From Halomonas sp. 707D7 (GTDB taxonomy: Bacteria > Pseudomonadota > Gammaproteobacteria > Pseudomonadales > Halomonadaceae): DNA of 40,622 nt. The stretch covers positions 1 through 40,622 of the forward strand of contig NZ_JAMZBC010000010.1 in NCBI RefSeq assembly GCF_024158715.1. The letters run 5' to 3'. The notes under the pieces were generated by a model. The model ran no database searches and was not told the origin of the DNA. It worked only from the letters and a program-made list of their open reading frames with translations. Shown here in pieces: positions 1 through 8,913 of the stretch (position 1 is the first letter of the stretch; every line of letters begins with the position of its first letter). Position numbers and translations under genes: made by a program.

Positions 1-90
1 CACGATGGCCGCCCCACGGCATACCTAGTCTGCGGGACCGATCATGGCGGTGAGATCATCACCGCCTCGAGCAGCGCCCTAACTAGTTAA
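1..90 (+). CDS. PAAR-domain protein, C-terminal end only (5' part outside window)
   Basis: Reading frame 1 is open from the window edge to a TAA at 88-90 and encodes 29 residues containing HDGRPTAY and DHGGEIITAS. The same motifs end the complete PAAR protein at 1034-1297, so this is the tail of a second PAAR copy. PAAR proteins cap the VgrG spike of type VI secretion systems. The C-terminus here (SSSALTS) differs from the downstream copy (RTANIQP). No effector domain follows, because the frame closes right after the PAAR repeat. Whether the missing N-terminal side carries anything unusual cannot be seen. Confidence 0.75.
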   Translation, partial: HDGRPTAYLVCGTDHGGEIITASSSALTS

Positions 91-125
91 TACCAGCATT
101 GCAGATCACCAAGAGACCCAGCCGT

Positions 126-1037
126 ATGATGAAACCCCTTATCCACCGTTGGCTCTTGCTGGCGACGCTGATCAGCTTGCCCGCCATGGCACAGGAAACC
201 GAGTATCAGTTTGGCGTACGTTGGAGCGTGAATGACCTTGCATCATCCCTCTATATACAGGACATTATGTTGGACTTTACCGGGGTCGCCAGCAATTTTG
301 ATCGCCGCCAGCCAATTACTGAATATACCAAGACCGGTAACAATACAATTGGGTTAAACACATGGATAGATGGCGGATATTGGGCCGAAGATCAAATAAA
401 GGTGTCGTTGCTTTACTGGGAACCGGGCCAGAATCCAAACACCGAGGCCAATACTGCATTTGAAGTGGTAATGAGGCCCGGAGTGGAAGATGCTAAGCCT
501 GAAGTCGTCTCGGTAGATCCATCGGCTCCCTTGCAGCCTCGGGAAAGCGATATCGAGTTTACCAGCAATGGACGTTATGAAACGTTAAATATCTCTTTTA
601 ACAACCGACAGTCGATGCCAACCTGGTGTTGGGAAGAAGGCGATGTGCTGCAAGACAACGCCGCTACTCGCGATAGCCTGACCCATGAATACCGTCGGCT
701 ACATGCTCTGTTTGCGGCAGGCGATAACGAGGCCTTACTGAACGCCGCCGCGATCAGAACCGAAGAGCTCGCTATTGCCTCGAATACGCCAGAAGAGTAC
801 GTGCGCCATCGATTCAGCTACGACATGTACTTTGATAACCCAGATGTTTATCAGTTGAACGACTTCCCTGAGGAGCCAATGACGTTAAACTTGGGGGCAA
901 ATAGCCGTGTTGCTTGGCTAACAACAGAGGGAGTCCAGGTTCCGATAAGGTTTAATCATATTCAAGAGAATGATATTTCAAGCAGAGTAAGACCCTACTT
1001 CATCCAACGCAATGGCCAATGGGAAATCTGCCGATGA
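126..1037 (+). CDS. Exported protein of unknown function between two PAAR genes; candidate T6SS immunity protein
   Basis: A 303-residue protein whose family I do not recognise. The start is taken as ATG 126 (ATG ATG AAA), with a purine-rich AAGAGA 9 bases upstream; a TTG at 99 would put hydrophilic residues before the signal peptide. Residues 1-22 form a classic signal peptide (positive start, LLLATLISL core, AMA-QE cleavage). No lipobox cysteine follows, so a soluble periplasmic location is inferred. The mature part has few cysteines, among them one in PTWCWEE and one in the final ICR. The stop overlaps the next PAAR start as ATGA, implying translational coupling. Its G+C content is clearly below that of recC next door, which suggests transfer. 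Its position between two PAAR copies and its export fit a periplasmic immunity protein. That role is inference; another T6SS accessory role is possible. Confidence 0.6.
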   Translation: MMKPLIHRWLLLATLISLPAMAQETEYQFGVRWSVNDLASSLYIQDIMLDFTGVASNFDRRQPITEYTKTGNNTIGLNTWIDGGYWAEDQIKVSLLYWEPGQNPNTEANTAFEVVMRPGVEDAKPEVVSVDPSAPLQPRESDIEFTSNGRYETLNISFNNRQSMPTWCWEEGDVLQDNAATRDSLTHEYRRLHALFAAGDNEALLNAAAIRTEELAIASNTPEEYVRHRFSYDMYFDNPDVYQLNDFPEEPMTLNLGANSRVAWLTTEGVQVPIRFNHIQENDISSRVRPYFIQRNGQWEICR

Positions 1038-1297
1038 AACCTGTAGCCCGGCAGGGCGACCTGCACCGCTGTCCCATCCCCGGTCACGGCACTACCGAAA
1101 TCGTTTCCGGCTCGCCTTCTCATGTAGAGGGCCAACCCGTGGCGCGGGTAGGCGATAAAACCGGCTGCGGCGCGACCATCGTTGAAGGCTCCAACCATTC
1201 GAGCCACGATGGCCGCCCCACGGCATACCTTGGCTGCAGGACTGATCATGGCGGTGAGGTCATCACCGCCTCGCGCACTGCCAACATCCAGCCTTGA
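1034..1297 (+). CDS. PAAR-domain protein (type VI secretion spike tip)
   Basis: An 87-residue stand-alone PAAR protein. It opens MKPVARQGDLHRCPIPGHG and carries the glycine/histidine-rich repeats expected of the family: GSPSHVEGQPVARVGDKTGC in the middle and SHDGRPTAYLGC then DHGGEVITAS near the end. PAAR proteins fold into a zinc-bound cone that sits on VgrG and helps load effectors. The start at 1034 is chosen because it overlaps the upstream stop (ATGA); an in-frame ATG at 1019 would overlap the upstream gene further and precede the conserved N-terminus. There is no C-terminal toxin extension. Its 3' part is about 93% identical at DNA level to positions 1-69, so the locus holds a duplicated PAAR gene. 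No vgrG, hcp or other T6SS gene is in the window. Confidence 0.85.
   Translation: MKPVARQGDLHRCPIPGHGTTEIVSGSPSHVEGQPVARVGDKTGCGATIVEGSNHSSHDGRPTAYLGCRTDHGGEVITASRTANIQP
1205..1273 (+). repeat. Direct repeat, second copy of positions 1-69
   Basis: Aligned without gaps, 1-69 and 1205-1273 differ at about 5 of 69 positions. The repeat covers the C-terminal PAAR coding region. The copies diverge abruptly after the shared CCGCCTCG. The repeat length on the left cannot be measured because the window starts inside it. Recombination between the copies would delete the intervening exported-protein gene. Confidence 0.85.
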
Positions 1298-1349
1298 TCG
1301 ATCTTGACAGTGCGTTCCATCCGCGAGACACGACCGCTCCCGCAATCCA

Positions 1350-4300
1350 TCAGGGCTTTTTCACGGCCTTGAACAGCGGCGCATAGAGACTATCCACCAG
1401 CTCCGCGAAGCCTTCGCCCTGGGGCGTGCGGGCGTGGAAGAGGTTCGCAAAGCGTGGCCACTGGTGGGCGAGGTAGGCGCTTTTCATGACGTCGCCGGCG
1501 ATGAAGCGTCCGCCTTCGTAGGCGGCTTCGGCGGTGGCGTAGGCGCTGCTGGTCTCGTCGCTTTGGGGCGTGCCTTGCTTGTTGAGCCACTCGAACCCGG
1601 CCCCGGGGGAGAGCGGCAGCGGCGCTTGCTGGCCGCGCTGCCAAGCTTCCAGCTGGGTGACCAAGTGGGCCCGGGCCACGTCCGCCGGCAGCGGGGCGAG
1701 GGTTATGTGGCCCGCCTTGGAGATCAGTTCGGTGGTTAGGGGGGCGTGCAGGTTGCCCGCCAGGTGGGCCACCCAGTGGCGCAGCAGGTGGTGCCACTGG
1801 TACTTGCTCTGGCGAATCAGGCTGGTACTGAGCAGCAGCACCCGGCAGCGCTCGCCCGCCGCGTTCTCGCGAAGCTCGCCCAGCCAATCCTCGAGCAGGG
1901 GCCCGTGGGGGGCGGCGAGCGTCACGGGCTGGGGGGCGCCGACGCTCACCGGCCACTGGTCGAGCGCGTCTGCGTACTTTTCGAACAGGGCGTCCATCGG
2001 CTCGGCGAGGGCGTTTTTCATGCGCTCGCCGAAGGCACCGATGGCGAGCACGCCCTGGCCCTGGAAGCGCGATAGCGCGGCGTCGAGGGCATCGATGCGC
2101 GATTCGCCGCTGTCGACCGCGCGGCGCTGGGCGGCAATCAACTGATCCTGAAGCTGCCAGTTCTGAAGGCCATCCAGGGCGAAGGGTTCGGCGTCGAACT
2201 CGGCGATGGCCTCCTGCTCGAAATACACTCCCAACCGGGTATTGAAGAAGCTCTTGACCGGCTCGCGCAGGAAGTTGCCCAGCTGCGCGAGGCCGAGCGT
2301 GGCCGGTTCGTCCTCGGCCAGCGGGGAGAGCGGGGCCGCGTCACGCGCGTTTGTCGCGGCATGCACCTCGCGCCATTCGTGGGCGTAGGTGAAGAGCTTG
2401 TCGGTCTGGCCGAAGTAGCGCTGGCTGAAGGGTTGCAGCGGGTGCTCCGTGGTCAGCCGGGCGAGAAGGTCGCCGCCTTCGCGCTGCCAGCCGGCGTCCA
2501 GGTGTTCGCGCAGTTGCCCGACCAATACCGACGGCGGCAGCGGGGCGTTGTCGATCTGGCTTCGCCCCACCCAACTGACATACAGCTGGTCGCGGGCAGA
2601 GAGCAGCGCCTCCAGGAACAGGTAGCGGTCGTCCTCGCGGCGCGAGCGGTCGCCGGGGCGGTAGTCGCCGCCCATCAGGTCGAAGTCGAGCGGCGGCTGG
2701 GAGCGCGGGTAGTCGCCATCGTTCATGCCCAGCAGGCAGACGCGCTTGAAGGGAATCGCGCGCATCGGCATGAGGGTGGCGAAGTTGACCGCGCCGGCCA
2801 GAAAGCGCTGGGAGAGCGAGTGCTCGTCGATCTGGGACAGCCAGTGCTCGCGCACCAGCGATAGCGGAAGCGCGTTCGCAAGAGCGGCTTCCTGGGTGCT
2901 TTCGAGCATCTGCTGCAGGGCGCTTTCGAGCTTGGTGAGCATGACGCTCTCGGCGGCGTCGTCGGTGAAAAAGAAGGTTTCCAAGAGCTCGCGCAGCCGG
3001 GCGACCCAGGTGGCGGCATCCGCCGGCTGGCAGAAGCGCTCCCAGGTGGCTTCGAGCTTCTCCAGCAGCGCGGCCAGGGGGCCGGCCAGGCGCGCCTCCA
3101 GCCCGCCGATGTCATCGAAAGGCTCGATCTCCTGCCAGGCGCCGGCCTCGCCCACGCTATAACCCAGCAGCAGCCGGCGCAGGCCGAAGGCCCAGGTGTT
3201 CTGGGCCAGGCCCTCGGGCAGTTCCAGGTTCTGCCGGGCGCGGGCGTTGAGGCCCCAGCGAATGCCGGCGCCTTCCATCCAGCGGGCGAGGGTGGGCAGG
3301 TCGCGCTCCTCGAGGTTGAAGCGCTGGCGCAGCGCCGGCACGTCGAGCAGGTCCAGCACGTCGCTGGTGGAAAGCCGCAGCTCCGGCAGGCGCAGCAGTT
3401 TTTCCAGCGCGATCATCAAGGGCAGCCGATGGCGGCTCGCCTGGTCCGAGAGCGTGTACGGAATGAAGCGCGGGTCGTCCTGACTGAGCTGACCGAACAC
3501 CGCCTCGATGTGCGGCGCATAGCGGTCGATGTCCGGCACCATGACGATGATGTCGCGCGGGCGCAGGTTCGGATCACTGCTGAAGGCGGCCAGAAGCTGG
3601 TCGTGGAGGATCTCGACCTCGCGCTGGGGGCCGTGGGCGATGTGAAAGACGATCGAGGCGTCGTCATCGCTCGGCGTTGGCCAGTGCTCGCGGGTTTCAC
3701 CTACCGGGCGCAGCTCGCGGATGTCGTCCTGGAGCTGGCTCAAGAGCGTGCCGCTCCCTTGGGAGAAGGGCTCGAACATGTCGATGCGCAGCGCGCGCTG
3801 CTCGAACAGGGATTGGTAGTCGCCGGTGTCGTCGTGCTCGTCGATCAGGCGCAGGTAGTCGCGGCCCTGCTTGCCCCAGGCAGCGAGCAGCGGTTGGGCG
3901 TGCAGGTGCAGCGCGCCATCTGCATCACCGGTCCCCAGCACGTCGAGCGCTTCCGGCATGCCTGCCTTGCGGCGCTGGCGGTAGCGGCTGGCGCGCAGCA
4001 GGTCCTTGTGCTCGATGATGTCCGCCCAGTAGTACTGGCAGGGGTTGTGCACGCACAGCACGATCTGGCAGCAGCGCGAAAGTGCCGCCAGCGCTTCGAG
4101 CGTTTGTTGCGGCAACGACGAGATACCGAAGATGATCAGCCGCCGGGGCACCTTGGGGGGGCAGGCCTGGCCTTCGAGATGCTCGGTGGCGTCCAGAAAG
4201 CGCTGGTGGACGCTCGCCCGGCTGCTGGTCAGCCCGCCGGGGCCTTGAGTGCTGGCCACGTCGTCGCGCAGGCGGCGCCACAGGGCGGGCTGCCAGCGCT

Positions 4301-4871
4301 GGTGCTCTTCAAGCGCGCGCTGCTCACCCCGCGCGCCGATCAAAACGTCGTTGCCGCTTGCCCAGGCCTCGAGCCAGTCCGCCCGGTAGACCTGGTACTG
4401 GTCGAACAGATCCGCCAGCCGCTCGGCGAGCTGGTAGTGCTTGCGCTGATCGCGATCGAGCTCCAGAAAGCGTGCCAGCGGCGCGAAGACCGGATCCTTC
4501 ACCAGCGTAGGCAGCAGGCGCAGCAGACGCCACACCAGGCGCGACTTGTCGAAGGGCGAGGTTTCCGGCACCGGGTCCTGCCCCTGGCTCACATGGGAAA
4601 GCACGGTGCGGTAGGCCTGCCACAAAAAGCGCGCGGGCAGCGTAACGTCGAGCGCTGCCGCAATGCCCGCGCCGCCGTTGTCCGGGGTTTCGGCCAGGGC
4701 GAGCTTCAGCCACTGGCCGATACCGTTGCTCTGCACCAGGATCGTCTCGTTCTCGAGCGGGCCCAGTGGATGCAGGCGCATCCACTCCACCGCCACGGCG
4801 CGCAGATCCTCCAGCCGGTTGGCGTGGATCACCATGAAACCCGGGGTGAGCGGCGGTGCTGAAAGACTCAT
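1350..4871 (-). CDS. recC: Exodeoxyribonuclease V subunit gamma (RecC)
   Basis: A 1173-residue protein, close to the usual length of about 1120. RecC is the scaffold of the RecBCD helicase-nuclease that repairs double-strand breaks, and it holds the inactive helicase-like domains that read Chi sites. The N-terminus has the family pattern HANRLEDL (residues 16-23) and ILVQSNGIGQWLKL (44-57), followed by GIAAALDVTLPARFLW. The ATG at 4871 is preferred over an in-frame ATG at residue 13 because only the former has a purine-rich site (GGAA) at a usable distance. In most relatives recB and recD lie directly downstream. Here the downstream side is the oppositely oriented PAAR cassette, only 52 bases away, so recB and recD must be elsewhere. 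The G+C-rich sequence produces long antisense ORFs that are not genes. Confidence 0.95.
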   Translation of the reverse strand: MSLSAPPLTPGFMVIHANRLEDLRAVAVEWMRLHPLGPLENETILVQSNGIGQWLKLALAETPDNGGAGIAAALDVTLPARFLWQAYRTVLSHVSQGQDPVPETSPFDKSRLVWRLLRLLPTLVKDPVFAPLARFLELDRDQRKHYQLAERLADLFDQYQVYRADWLEAWASGNDVLIGARGEQRALEEHQRWQPALWRRLRDDVASTQGPGGLTSSRASVHQRFLDATEHLEGQACPPKVPRRLIIFGISSLPQQTLEALAALSRCCQIVLCVHNPCQYYWADIIEHKDLLRASRYRQRRKAGMPEALDVLGTGDADGALHLHAQPLLAAWGKQGRDYLRLIDEHDDTGDYQSLFEQRALRIDMFEPFSQGSGTLLSQLQDDIRELRPVGETREHWPTPSDDDASIVFHIAHGPQREVEILHDQLLAAFSSDPNLRPRDIIVMVPDIDRYAPHIEAVFGQLSQDDPRFIPYTLSDQASRHRLPLMIALEKLLRLPELRLSTSDVLDLLDVPALRQRFNLEERDLPTLARWMEGAGIRWGLNARARQNLELPEGLAQNTWAFGLRRLLLGYSVGEAGAWQEIEPFDDIGGLEARLAGPLAALLEKLEATWERFCQPADAATWVARLRELLETFFFTDDAAESVMLTKLESALQQMLESTQEAALANALPLSLVREHWLSQIDEHSLSQRFLAGAVNFATLMPMRAIPFKRVCLLGMNDGDYPRSQPPLDFDLMGGDYRPGDRSRREDDRYLFLEALLSARDQLYVSWVGRSQIDNAPLPPSVLVGQLREHLDAGWQREGGDLLARLTTEHPLQPFSQRYFGQTDKLFTYAHEWREVHAATNARDAAPLSPLAEDEPATLGLAQLGNFLREPVKSFFNTRLGVYFEQEAIAEFDAEPFALDGLQNWQLQDQLIAAQRRAVDSGESRIDALDAALSRFQGQGVLAIGAFGERMKNALAEPMDALFEKYADALDQWPVSVGAPQPVTLAAPHGPLLEDWLGELRENAAGERCRVLLLSTSLIRQSKYQWHHLLRHWVAHLAGNLHAPLTTELISKAGHITLAPLPADVARAHLVTQLEAWQRGQQAPLPLSPGAGFEWLNKQGTPQSDETSSAYATAEAAYEGGRFIAGDVMKSAYLAHQWPRFANLFHARTPQGEGFAELVDSLYAPLFKAVKKP

Positions 4872-4952
4872 GAGAACGATTCCGTGAGTGGCCAGTACGG
4901 CGAAGGCCTCGATAAAGAGGCCTTCGGGATAGAAGCGTCGAGGGCGGCGTCC

Positions 4953-5315
4953 TCAGTAGGAGAGCGTGACGTTGCCGATGCCCAGCAGGCCGAGAAAGGC
5001 CATGCCCAGAAACAGTGCAAGGTAGAGCAGGAGCAAGACGCCGACGATGGTGAAGTGGGTCTTGACCTTGGTGAGGGCAAAGCGCAGCTCGCGCTCGTCG
5101 CCGCTCTGGTAGGCGCGGTTGAAGGCGCCAGCCGCCTGCATCAACACCACCCCGGCCCAGATGGGCACCCAGGCCACCAGCAGGCCGATGATGGTGAGCG
5201 CCGTCAGCACGCCGGTGAGGATCAGCATCACGCCGATCAACTGCATCCAGAGCTTGGCGCGGTACAAGGGCTCCGCCACGCTGCGTAGAAGTTCGTGTTT
5301 CTCCTGGGGGTCCAT
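4953..5315 (-). CDS. Small membrane protein, DUF5362-like
   Basis: A 120-residue protein with a hydrophilic N-terminus (MDPQEKHELLRSVAEPLYRA). Two hydrophobic segments follow at about residues 22-60 (probably two passes), then a polar middle, then a final pass around 88-112. The pattern resembles the DUF5362 family of small four-helix membrane proteins, whose role is unknown. The start is well supported by an AAGGAGGAGCG ribosome site just before the ATG at 5315. It lies 81 bases upstream of recC on the same strand and could share its transcript, but nothing ties it to DNA repair. I assign no function. Confidence 0.75.
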   Translation of the reverse strand: MDPQEKHELLRSVAEPLYRAKLWMQLIGVMLILTGVLTALTIIGLLVAWVPIWAGVVLMQAAGAFNRAYQSGDERELRFALTKVKTHFTIVGVLLLLYLALFLGMAFLGLLGIGNVTLSY

Positions 5316-5454
5316 CGCTCCTCCTTGATATCGACCGCTGGGTTCAAGGGCTCGATCTTAATCACTTTTAGCGCTTTTGTCTCGTCGCGCCCTTGCAGCC
5401 GGGCCGGCGCACCGCCAAGCTGGTGGTCAACGACCAGAACCCCAGGAGAACGCC

Positions 5455-7140
5455 ATGACGGAACCCGCCGATCACACCCGCCGCCACTCCGCCCCGGTGG
5501 TCGATGGCCCGGGCAAGGCCGCCAGCCGCGCGATGCTGCGCGCGGTGGGCTTCGACGATGCGGATTTCACCAAGCCCCAGGTGGGCGTGGCCTCGACCTG
5601 GAGCATGGTGACGCCCTGCAACAGCCACATCGGCGAGCTTGCCGAGCTTGCCCGCGAAGGCGCGAACGCCGCCGGCGGCAAGGGCGTGGTGTTCAACACC
5701 ATCACCATCAGTGACGGCATCGCCAACGGTACCGAGGGCATGAAGTACTCGCTGGTATCGCGCGAGGTGATCGCGGACTCCATCGAGACCGTGGCGGGCT
5801 GCGAGGGCTTCGACGGGCTGGTCGCGATCGGCGGCTGCGACAAGAACATGCCCGGCTGCGTGATGGGCCTGGCGCGCCTCGACCGGCCCAGCGTGTTCGT
5901 CTACGGCGGCACCATCATGCCGGGCAAGGGCCATACCGACATCGTCTCGGTGTTCGAGGCGATGGGCGCGCACTCCCGCGGCGACATGGACCTGATCGAA
6001 CTCAAGCAGATCGAGGAGACCGCGATTCCCGGCCCCGGCTCCTGCGGGGGCATGTACACCGCCAACACCATGGCCTCTGCCATCGAGGCACTCGGCATGA
6101 GCCTGCCGGGAAGCTCGGCGCAGAACGCGATCTCCCAGGAGAAGCGCGACGACTGCAAGGCCGCCGGTGAGGCGGTGCTCGAGCTCTTGAAAGCCGACAT
6201 CAAGCCGTCGGACATCATGACGCGCCAGGCCTTCGAGAACGCCATCACCATCGTGATCGCGCTTGGCGGCTCGACCAACGCGGTGCTGCACCTGATCGGC
6301 ATGGCGCGCACCATCGGTGTGGAGCTTGCGCTTTCGGATTTCACCGAAATCGGCAAGCGCGTGCCGGTGGTGGCGGACCTGCGCCCGAGCGGCCACTACA
6401 TGATGAGCGAGCTGGTGGCGATCGGCGGAATCCAGCCCTTGATGAAGATCCTGCTCGATGCAGGCCTTCTGCACGGCGAGTGTCTTACGGTGACCGGAAA
6501 GACCTTGGCCGAGAACCTGGCGGGGGTCGCACCCTACCCGATGGATCAGTCGATCATCGCGCCGCTCGATCAGCCAGTCAAAGCTGAAAGCCACCTGCGC
6601 ATTCTCTACGGGAACCTGGCCCCTGAAGGGGCGGTGGCCAAGATCACCGGCAAGGAAGGCACGCGCTTTTCAGGCCCGGCGCGGGTGTTTGGCTCAGAAG
6701 AGGAGGCCCAGGCGCGCATCAACGACGGCACCGTGGTCGCGGGCGACGTGGTGGTGATTCGCTACGAAGGCCCGAAGGGCGGGCCGGGCATGCGCGAGAT
6801 GCTCACCCCGACCTCCGCGATCATGGGCCGAGGCCTGGGCAGCGACGTGGCCCTGATCACCGACGGGCGCTTCTCCGGCGGCAGCCACGGTTTCGTGGTA
6901 GGGCACGTCTCTCCGGAAGCCTTCGAAGGCGGGCCGCTCGGGCTGGTGGAAAATGGTGATGTGATCACCATCGATGCCGACGCGGATACCATCGATATCG
7001 ATGTCAGTATCGAAGAGATGGCGCGGCGCCAGCGCGCCTGGCGAAAGCCCGCGCCGCGCTACACCCGCGGGGTGCTTGCCAAGTACGCGCGCCAGGTGAG
7101 TTCCGCCAGCACCGGCGCCGTCACCGACCAGGACGACTGA
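5455..7140 (+). CDS. ilvD: Dihydroxy-acid dehydratase
   Basis: A 561-residue enzyme that dehydrates 2,3-dihydroxy-isovalerate and -3-methylvalerate in valine, leucine and isoleucine synthesis. Three cluster cysteines are visible: C55 (TPCNSH), C128 (GGCDKNMPG) and C197 ([13 protein letters not shown]), with the magnesium-site lysine K130. The C-terminal signature [16 protein letters not shown] is intact. The roughly 560-residue length places it with the shorter DHAD subgroup. The start ATG 5455 follows CAGGAG; a long in-frame extension upstream (from 5377) is arginine/proline-rich, unlike the family, and is rejected. It is transcribed alone. A second IlvD/Edd-superfamily protein in this window (19935-21674) belongs to a different, sugar-acid subfamily. 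Confidence 0.96.
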   Translation: MTEPADHTRRHSAPVVDGPGKAASRAMLRAVGFDDADFTKPQVGVASTWSMVTPCNSHIGELAELAREGANAAGGKGVVFNTITISDGIANGTEGMKYSLVSREVIADSIETVAGCEGFDGLVAIGGCDKNMPGCVMGLARLDRPSVFVYGGTIMPGKGHTDIVSVFEAMGAHSRGDMDLIELKQIEETAIPGPGSCGGMYTANTMASAIEALGMSLPGSSAQNAISQEKRDDCKAAGEAVLELLKADIKPSDIMTRQAFENAITIVIALGGSTNAVLHLIGMARTIGVELALSDFTEIGKRVPVVADLRPSGHYMMSELVAIGGIQPLMKILLDAGLLHGECLTVTGKTLAENLAGVAPYPMDQSIIAPLDQPVKAESHLRILYGNLAPEGAVAKITGKEGTRFSGPARVFGSEEEAQARINDGTVVAGDVVVIRYEGPKGGPGMREMLTPTSAIMGRGLGSDVALITDGRFSGGSHGFVVGHVSPEAFEGGPLGLVENGDVITIDADADTIDIDVSIEEMARRQRAWRKPAPRYTRGVLAKYARQVSSASTGAVTDQDD

Positions 7141-7234
7141 CCCGCGAAACGCCAGGACTCGATGGCCTGCCTGTCATCGGCGCGTCAACTCTGCGCGCTA
7201 GGCTGAGGGTTTTCTTTCGCAAGAGGCAAAGAGC

Positions 7235-8428
7235 ATGGCGATCGCGGCGCGTGGGCGGGCAGGCGAGGTCTTTCGGGTATTTCTTTGGCTGGGCCTGACC
7301 TCTTTCGGCGGGCCGGTCGCGCATCTGGGCTACTTTCGCCACGCGTTCGTCGAGCGCCGGCAGTGGCTGAGTGAGTCCGCCTACGCGGAGCTGGTGGTGC
7401 TTTGCCAGTTCCTGCCGGGGCCGGCGAGCAGCCAGGTGGGGTTCGCGCTGGGGCTGCTGCGCGCCGGCCCCGTGGGGGCGGCGGCGGCGTGGTTCGCCTT
7501 CACGCTGCCCTCGGCCATCGTGCTCGTGCTGTTCGCCCTTGGCGCCGCCGTGCTGGAGGGGCCGTTTGCCGAACGGGTGATCGACAGCCTGAAGCTCGTC
7601 GCGGTGGCGATCGTGGCCCACGCGGTGTGGGGCATGGCGAAAAGCCTCTGCCCGGATCGCCTGCGGGCGGGCATCGCCCTGGTGGCGGTGTTCGTCGCTG
7701 CGCTGATGAGCGGGCCATGGGGGCAAGTGGTCGCCATTGCCCTGGGCGGGGTAATAGGGCTCGGGTGGTGCCGCGAGGATAGCGCTTCTGCGCAGAGAGA
7801 GCCTCTGGCCTTCGGCGTTTCTCGCCGAGCGAGTGGCCTGGCGCTTGGGATCTTCGCCGCTTTACTGGTGGTGCTGCCGCTGCTGGCGTCCTTTGGTGCC
7901 GGGTTCACCCTGATCGATGCCTTCTACCGCGCTGGCGCCTTGGTATTCGGCGGTGGCCACGTGGTGCTGCCGCTATTGAGTGCCGAGACGGTGCAGGCGG
8001 GCGTGATCGATGATAACGCCTTCATGGCAGGCTACGGCGCCGCCCAGGCCGTGCCCGGGCCGCTGTTCACCTTTGCGGCTTACCTGGGCGCGCTGTGGCC
8101 GGGCCTTCACATGGGTGTGGGCGCGGGGCTGGCGCTGGTGGCGATCTTTGCGCCGGGCTTGTTGCTGCTGGTCGGCGTGCTGCCGTTCTGGAATCGCTTG
8201 CGCCGCTGGGCGCGCGCCCGGGCGTTTTTGGGCGGCGTCAATGCGGCGGTGGTAGGGATTCTGGCGCTGGCGCTGTTCGACCCGGTGTGGCGCAGCGCGG
8301 TGTTCACGCCACTCGACTTTGCGCTGGCACTGTCAGGGTTTCTGCTGCTGTGCGTATGGGCGCTTCCGGCCTGGGCGGTGGTGATCCTGATGGTGCTGGG
8401 GAGTCTCGTGCTGGGCGGCGCTTTCTGA
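7235..8428 (+). CDS. chrA: Chromate transporter, CHR family (ChrA-like)
   Basis: A 397-residue, very hydrophobic protein of the two-domain CHR type. Each half carries a version of the family motif. The first half has SFGGPVAHLGYFRHAFV, ERRQWL and QFLPGPASSQVGFALG. The second has VFGGGHVVLPLL and YGAAQAVPGPLFTFAAYLG. Such proteins export chromate, or in some cases sulfate, with the proton gradient; the substrate here is a family-level inference. The start ATG 7235 has AAGAGG upstream. A GCTAGGCT sequence at 7197-7204 could be a weak -10 region. No chrB or other metal-resistance gene adjoins it, so it may be a constitutive single gene. Confidence 0.9.
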   Translation: MAIAARGRAGEVFRVFLWLGLTSFGGPVAHLGYFRHAFVERRQWLSESAYAELVVLCQFLPGPASSQVGFALGLLRAGPVGAAAAWFAFTLPSAIVLVLFALGAAVLEGPFAERVIDSLKLVAVAIVAHAVWGMAKSLCPDRLRAGIALVAVFVAALMSGPWGQVVAIALGGVIGLGWCREDSASAQREPLAFGVSRRASGLALGIFAALLVVLPLLASFGAGFTLIDAFYRAGALVFGGGHVVLPLLSAETVQAGVIDDNAFMAGYGAAQAVPGPLFTFAAYLGALWPGLHMGVGAGLALVAIFAPGLLLLVGVLPFWNRLRRWARARAFLGGVNAAVVGILALALFDPVWRSAVFTPLDFALALSGFLLLCVWALPAWAVVILMVLGSLVLGGAF

Positions 8429-8442
8429 ATGGAAGCGCCATG

Positions 8443-8469
8443 AAAAACGCCCCGCGAAGGCGAGGCGTT
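8443..8469 (-). terminator. Intrinsic terminator for the XRE-type gene
   Basis: AACGCC (8446-8451) pairs with GGCGTT (8464-8469) and an inner CGC/GCG pair closes a GAAG loop. On the minus strand the stem is followed by a T run (complement of AAAAA, 8443-8447). It lies between the convergent chrA and XRE genes. Confidence 0.8.
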
Positions 8470-8496
8470 GGTATCTTCTGGCGGCAGACGCTTTGA

Positions 8497-8769
8497 CTAT
8501 GGCGCCTCCAGCTCTAGTGTTCGGCGCAGGACGTTGAGTTCGTCCATGTCCAGGTGCTCGAGCCTTCCGGCGAGCAGGTCGCTGATCTTCTGGACGGGAA
8601 GGCCTGCCCGACGGGCGATTTCGCGGCTTCCCAAATCCGATACGGCGATCAACCGTGCAATGATACGCATCAGGCGCGTACGTTTTTCAAGTTCCCTGAC
8701 ATCGAGGTCAGGGCTGCTTCGCGGAGGGTCCAGCGTTTCTGCGCGAGCAGTCGAGTATGCCGTACTCAT
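8497..8769 (-). CDS. XRE-family helix-turn-helix protein (HigA-antitoxin-like)
   Basis: A 90-residue protein. After a polar N-terminal tail, residues from about 25 on form a helix-turn-helix domain: LMRIIARLIAVSDLGSREIARRAG, then LPVQKISDLLAGRLEHLDMDEL. This resembles the HigA/XRE antitoxin group (HTH_37-like), in which the protein binds DNA and represses its own operon. The start ATG 8769 has GGAG seven bases upstream. No RelE/HigB-type toxin gene lies on either side: its neighbours are chrA (convergent) and purE (divergent). It is therefore either a solitary regulator or a remnant antitoxin. The gene it controls is unknown; its own promoter or the purE promoter in the 204-base divergent spacer are candidates. 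Confidence 0.75.
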   Translation of the reverse strand: MSTAYSTARAETLDPPRSSPDLDVRELEKRTRLMRIIARLIAVSDLGSREIARRAGLPVQKISDLLAGRLEHLDMDELNVLRRTLELEAP

Positions 8770-8887
8770 GTGACTCCATGGGTCTGAAATGACAGCTACA
8801 CAATGCCGCTAACGAAGGCGCTTTTCAATGCCTGGGCGAAGGAAAATTTCGTCCCGGCGAGCCAGCCCCTAACCGGGCGCGCTCTGG

Positions 8888-8893
8888 TAGACT
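8888..8893 (+). promoter_or_regulatory. Possible extended -10 element for purEK
   Basis: TAGACT preceded by TG one base earlier looks like an extended -10 sequence (4 of 6 matches). No good -35 is visible 16-18 bases upstream. It would start transcription near 8900, ahead of the leader hairpin at 8914. Confidence 0.25.
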
Positions 8894-8913
8894 ATGCGCC
8901 TTCAAATTCAGCT

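Noticed and set aside
3429-4862. 477-codon plus-strand ORF opposite recC
   Set aside because: It is fully antisense to a clear RecC, shows no recognisable domain, and reflects the scarcity of stop codons in G+C-rich DNA.
5424-5436. TGGTC/GACCA inverted repeat ahead of ilvD as an attenuator
   Set aside because: Short stem, no T run, and no leader peptide rich in branched-chain codons was found.
5368-6594. 408-codon minus-strand ORF opposite ilvD
   Set aside because: Histidine/arginine/alanine-biased shadow of ilvD with no ribosome site or family similarity.
7165-7215. Terminator after ilvD
   Set aside because: GCGCG/CGCGC can pair but the loop is long and the T run is separated; too weak to call.
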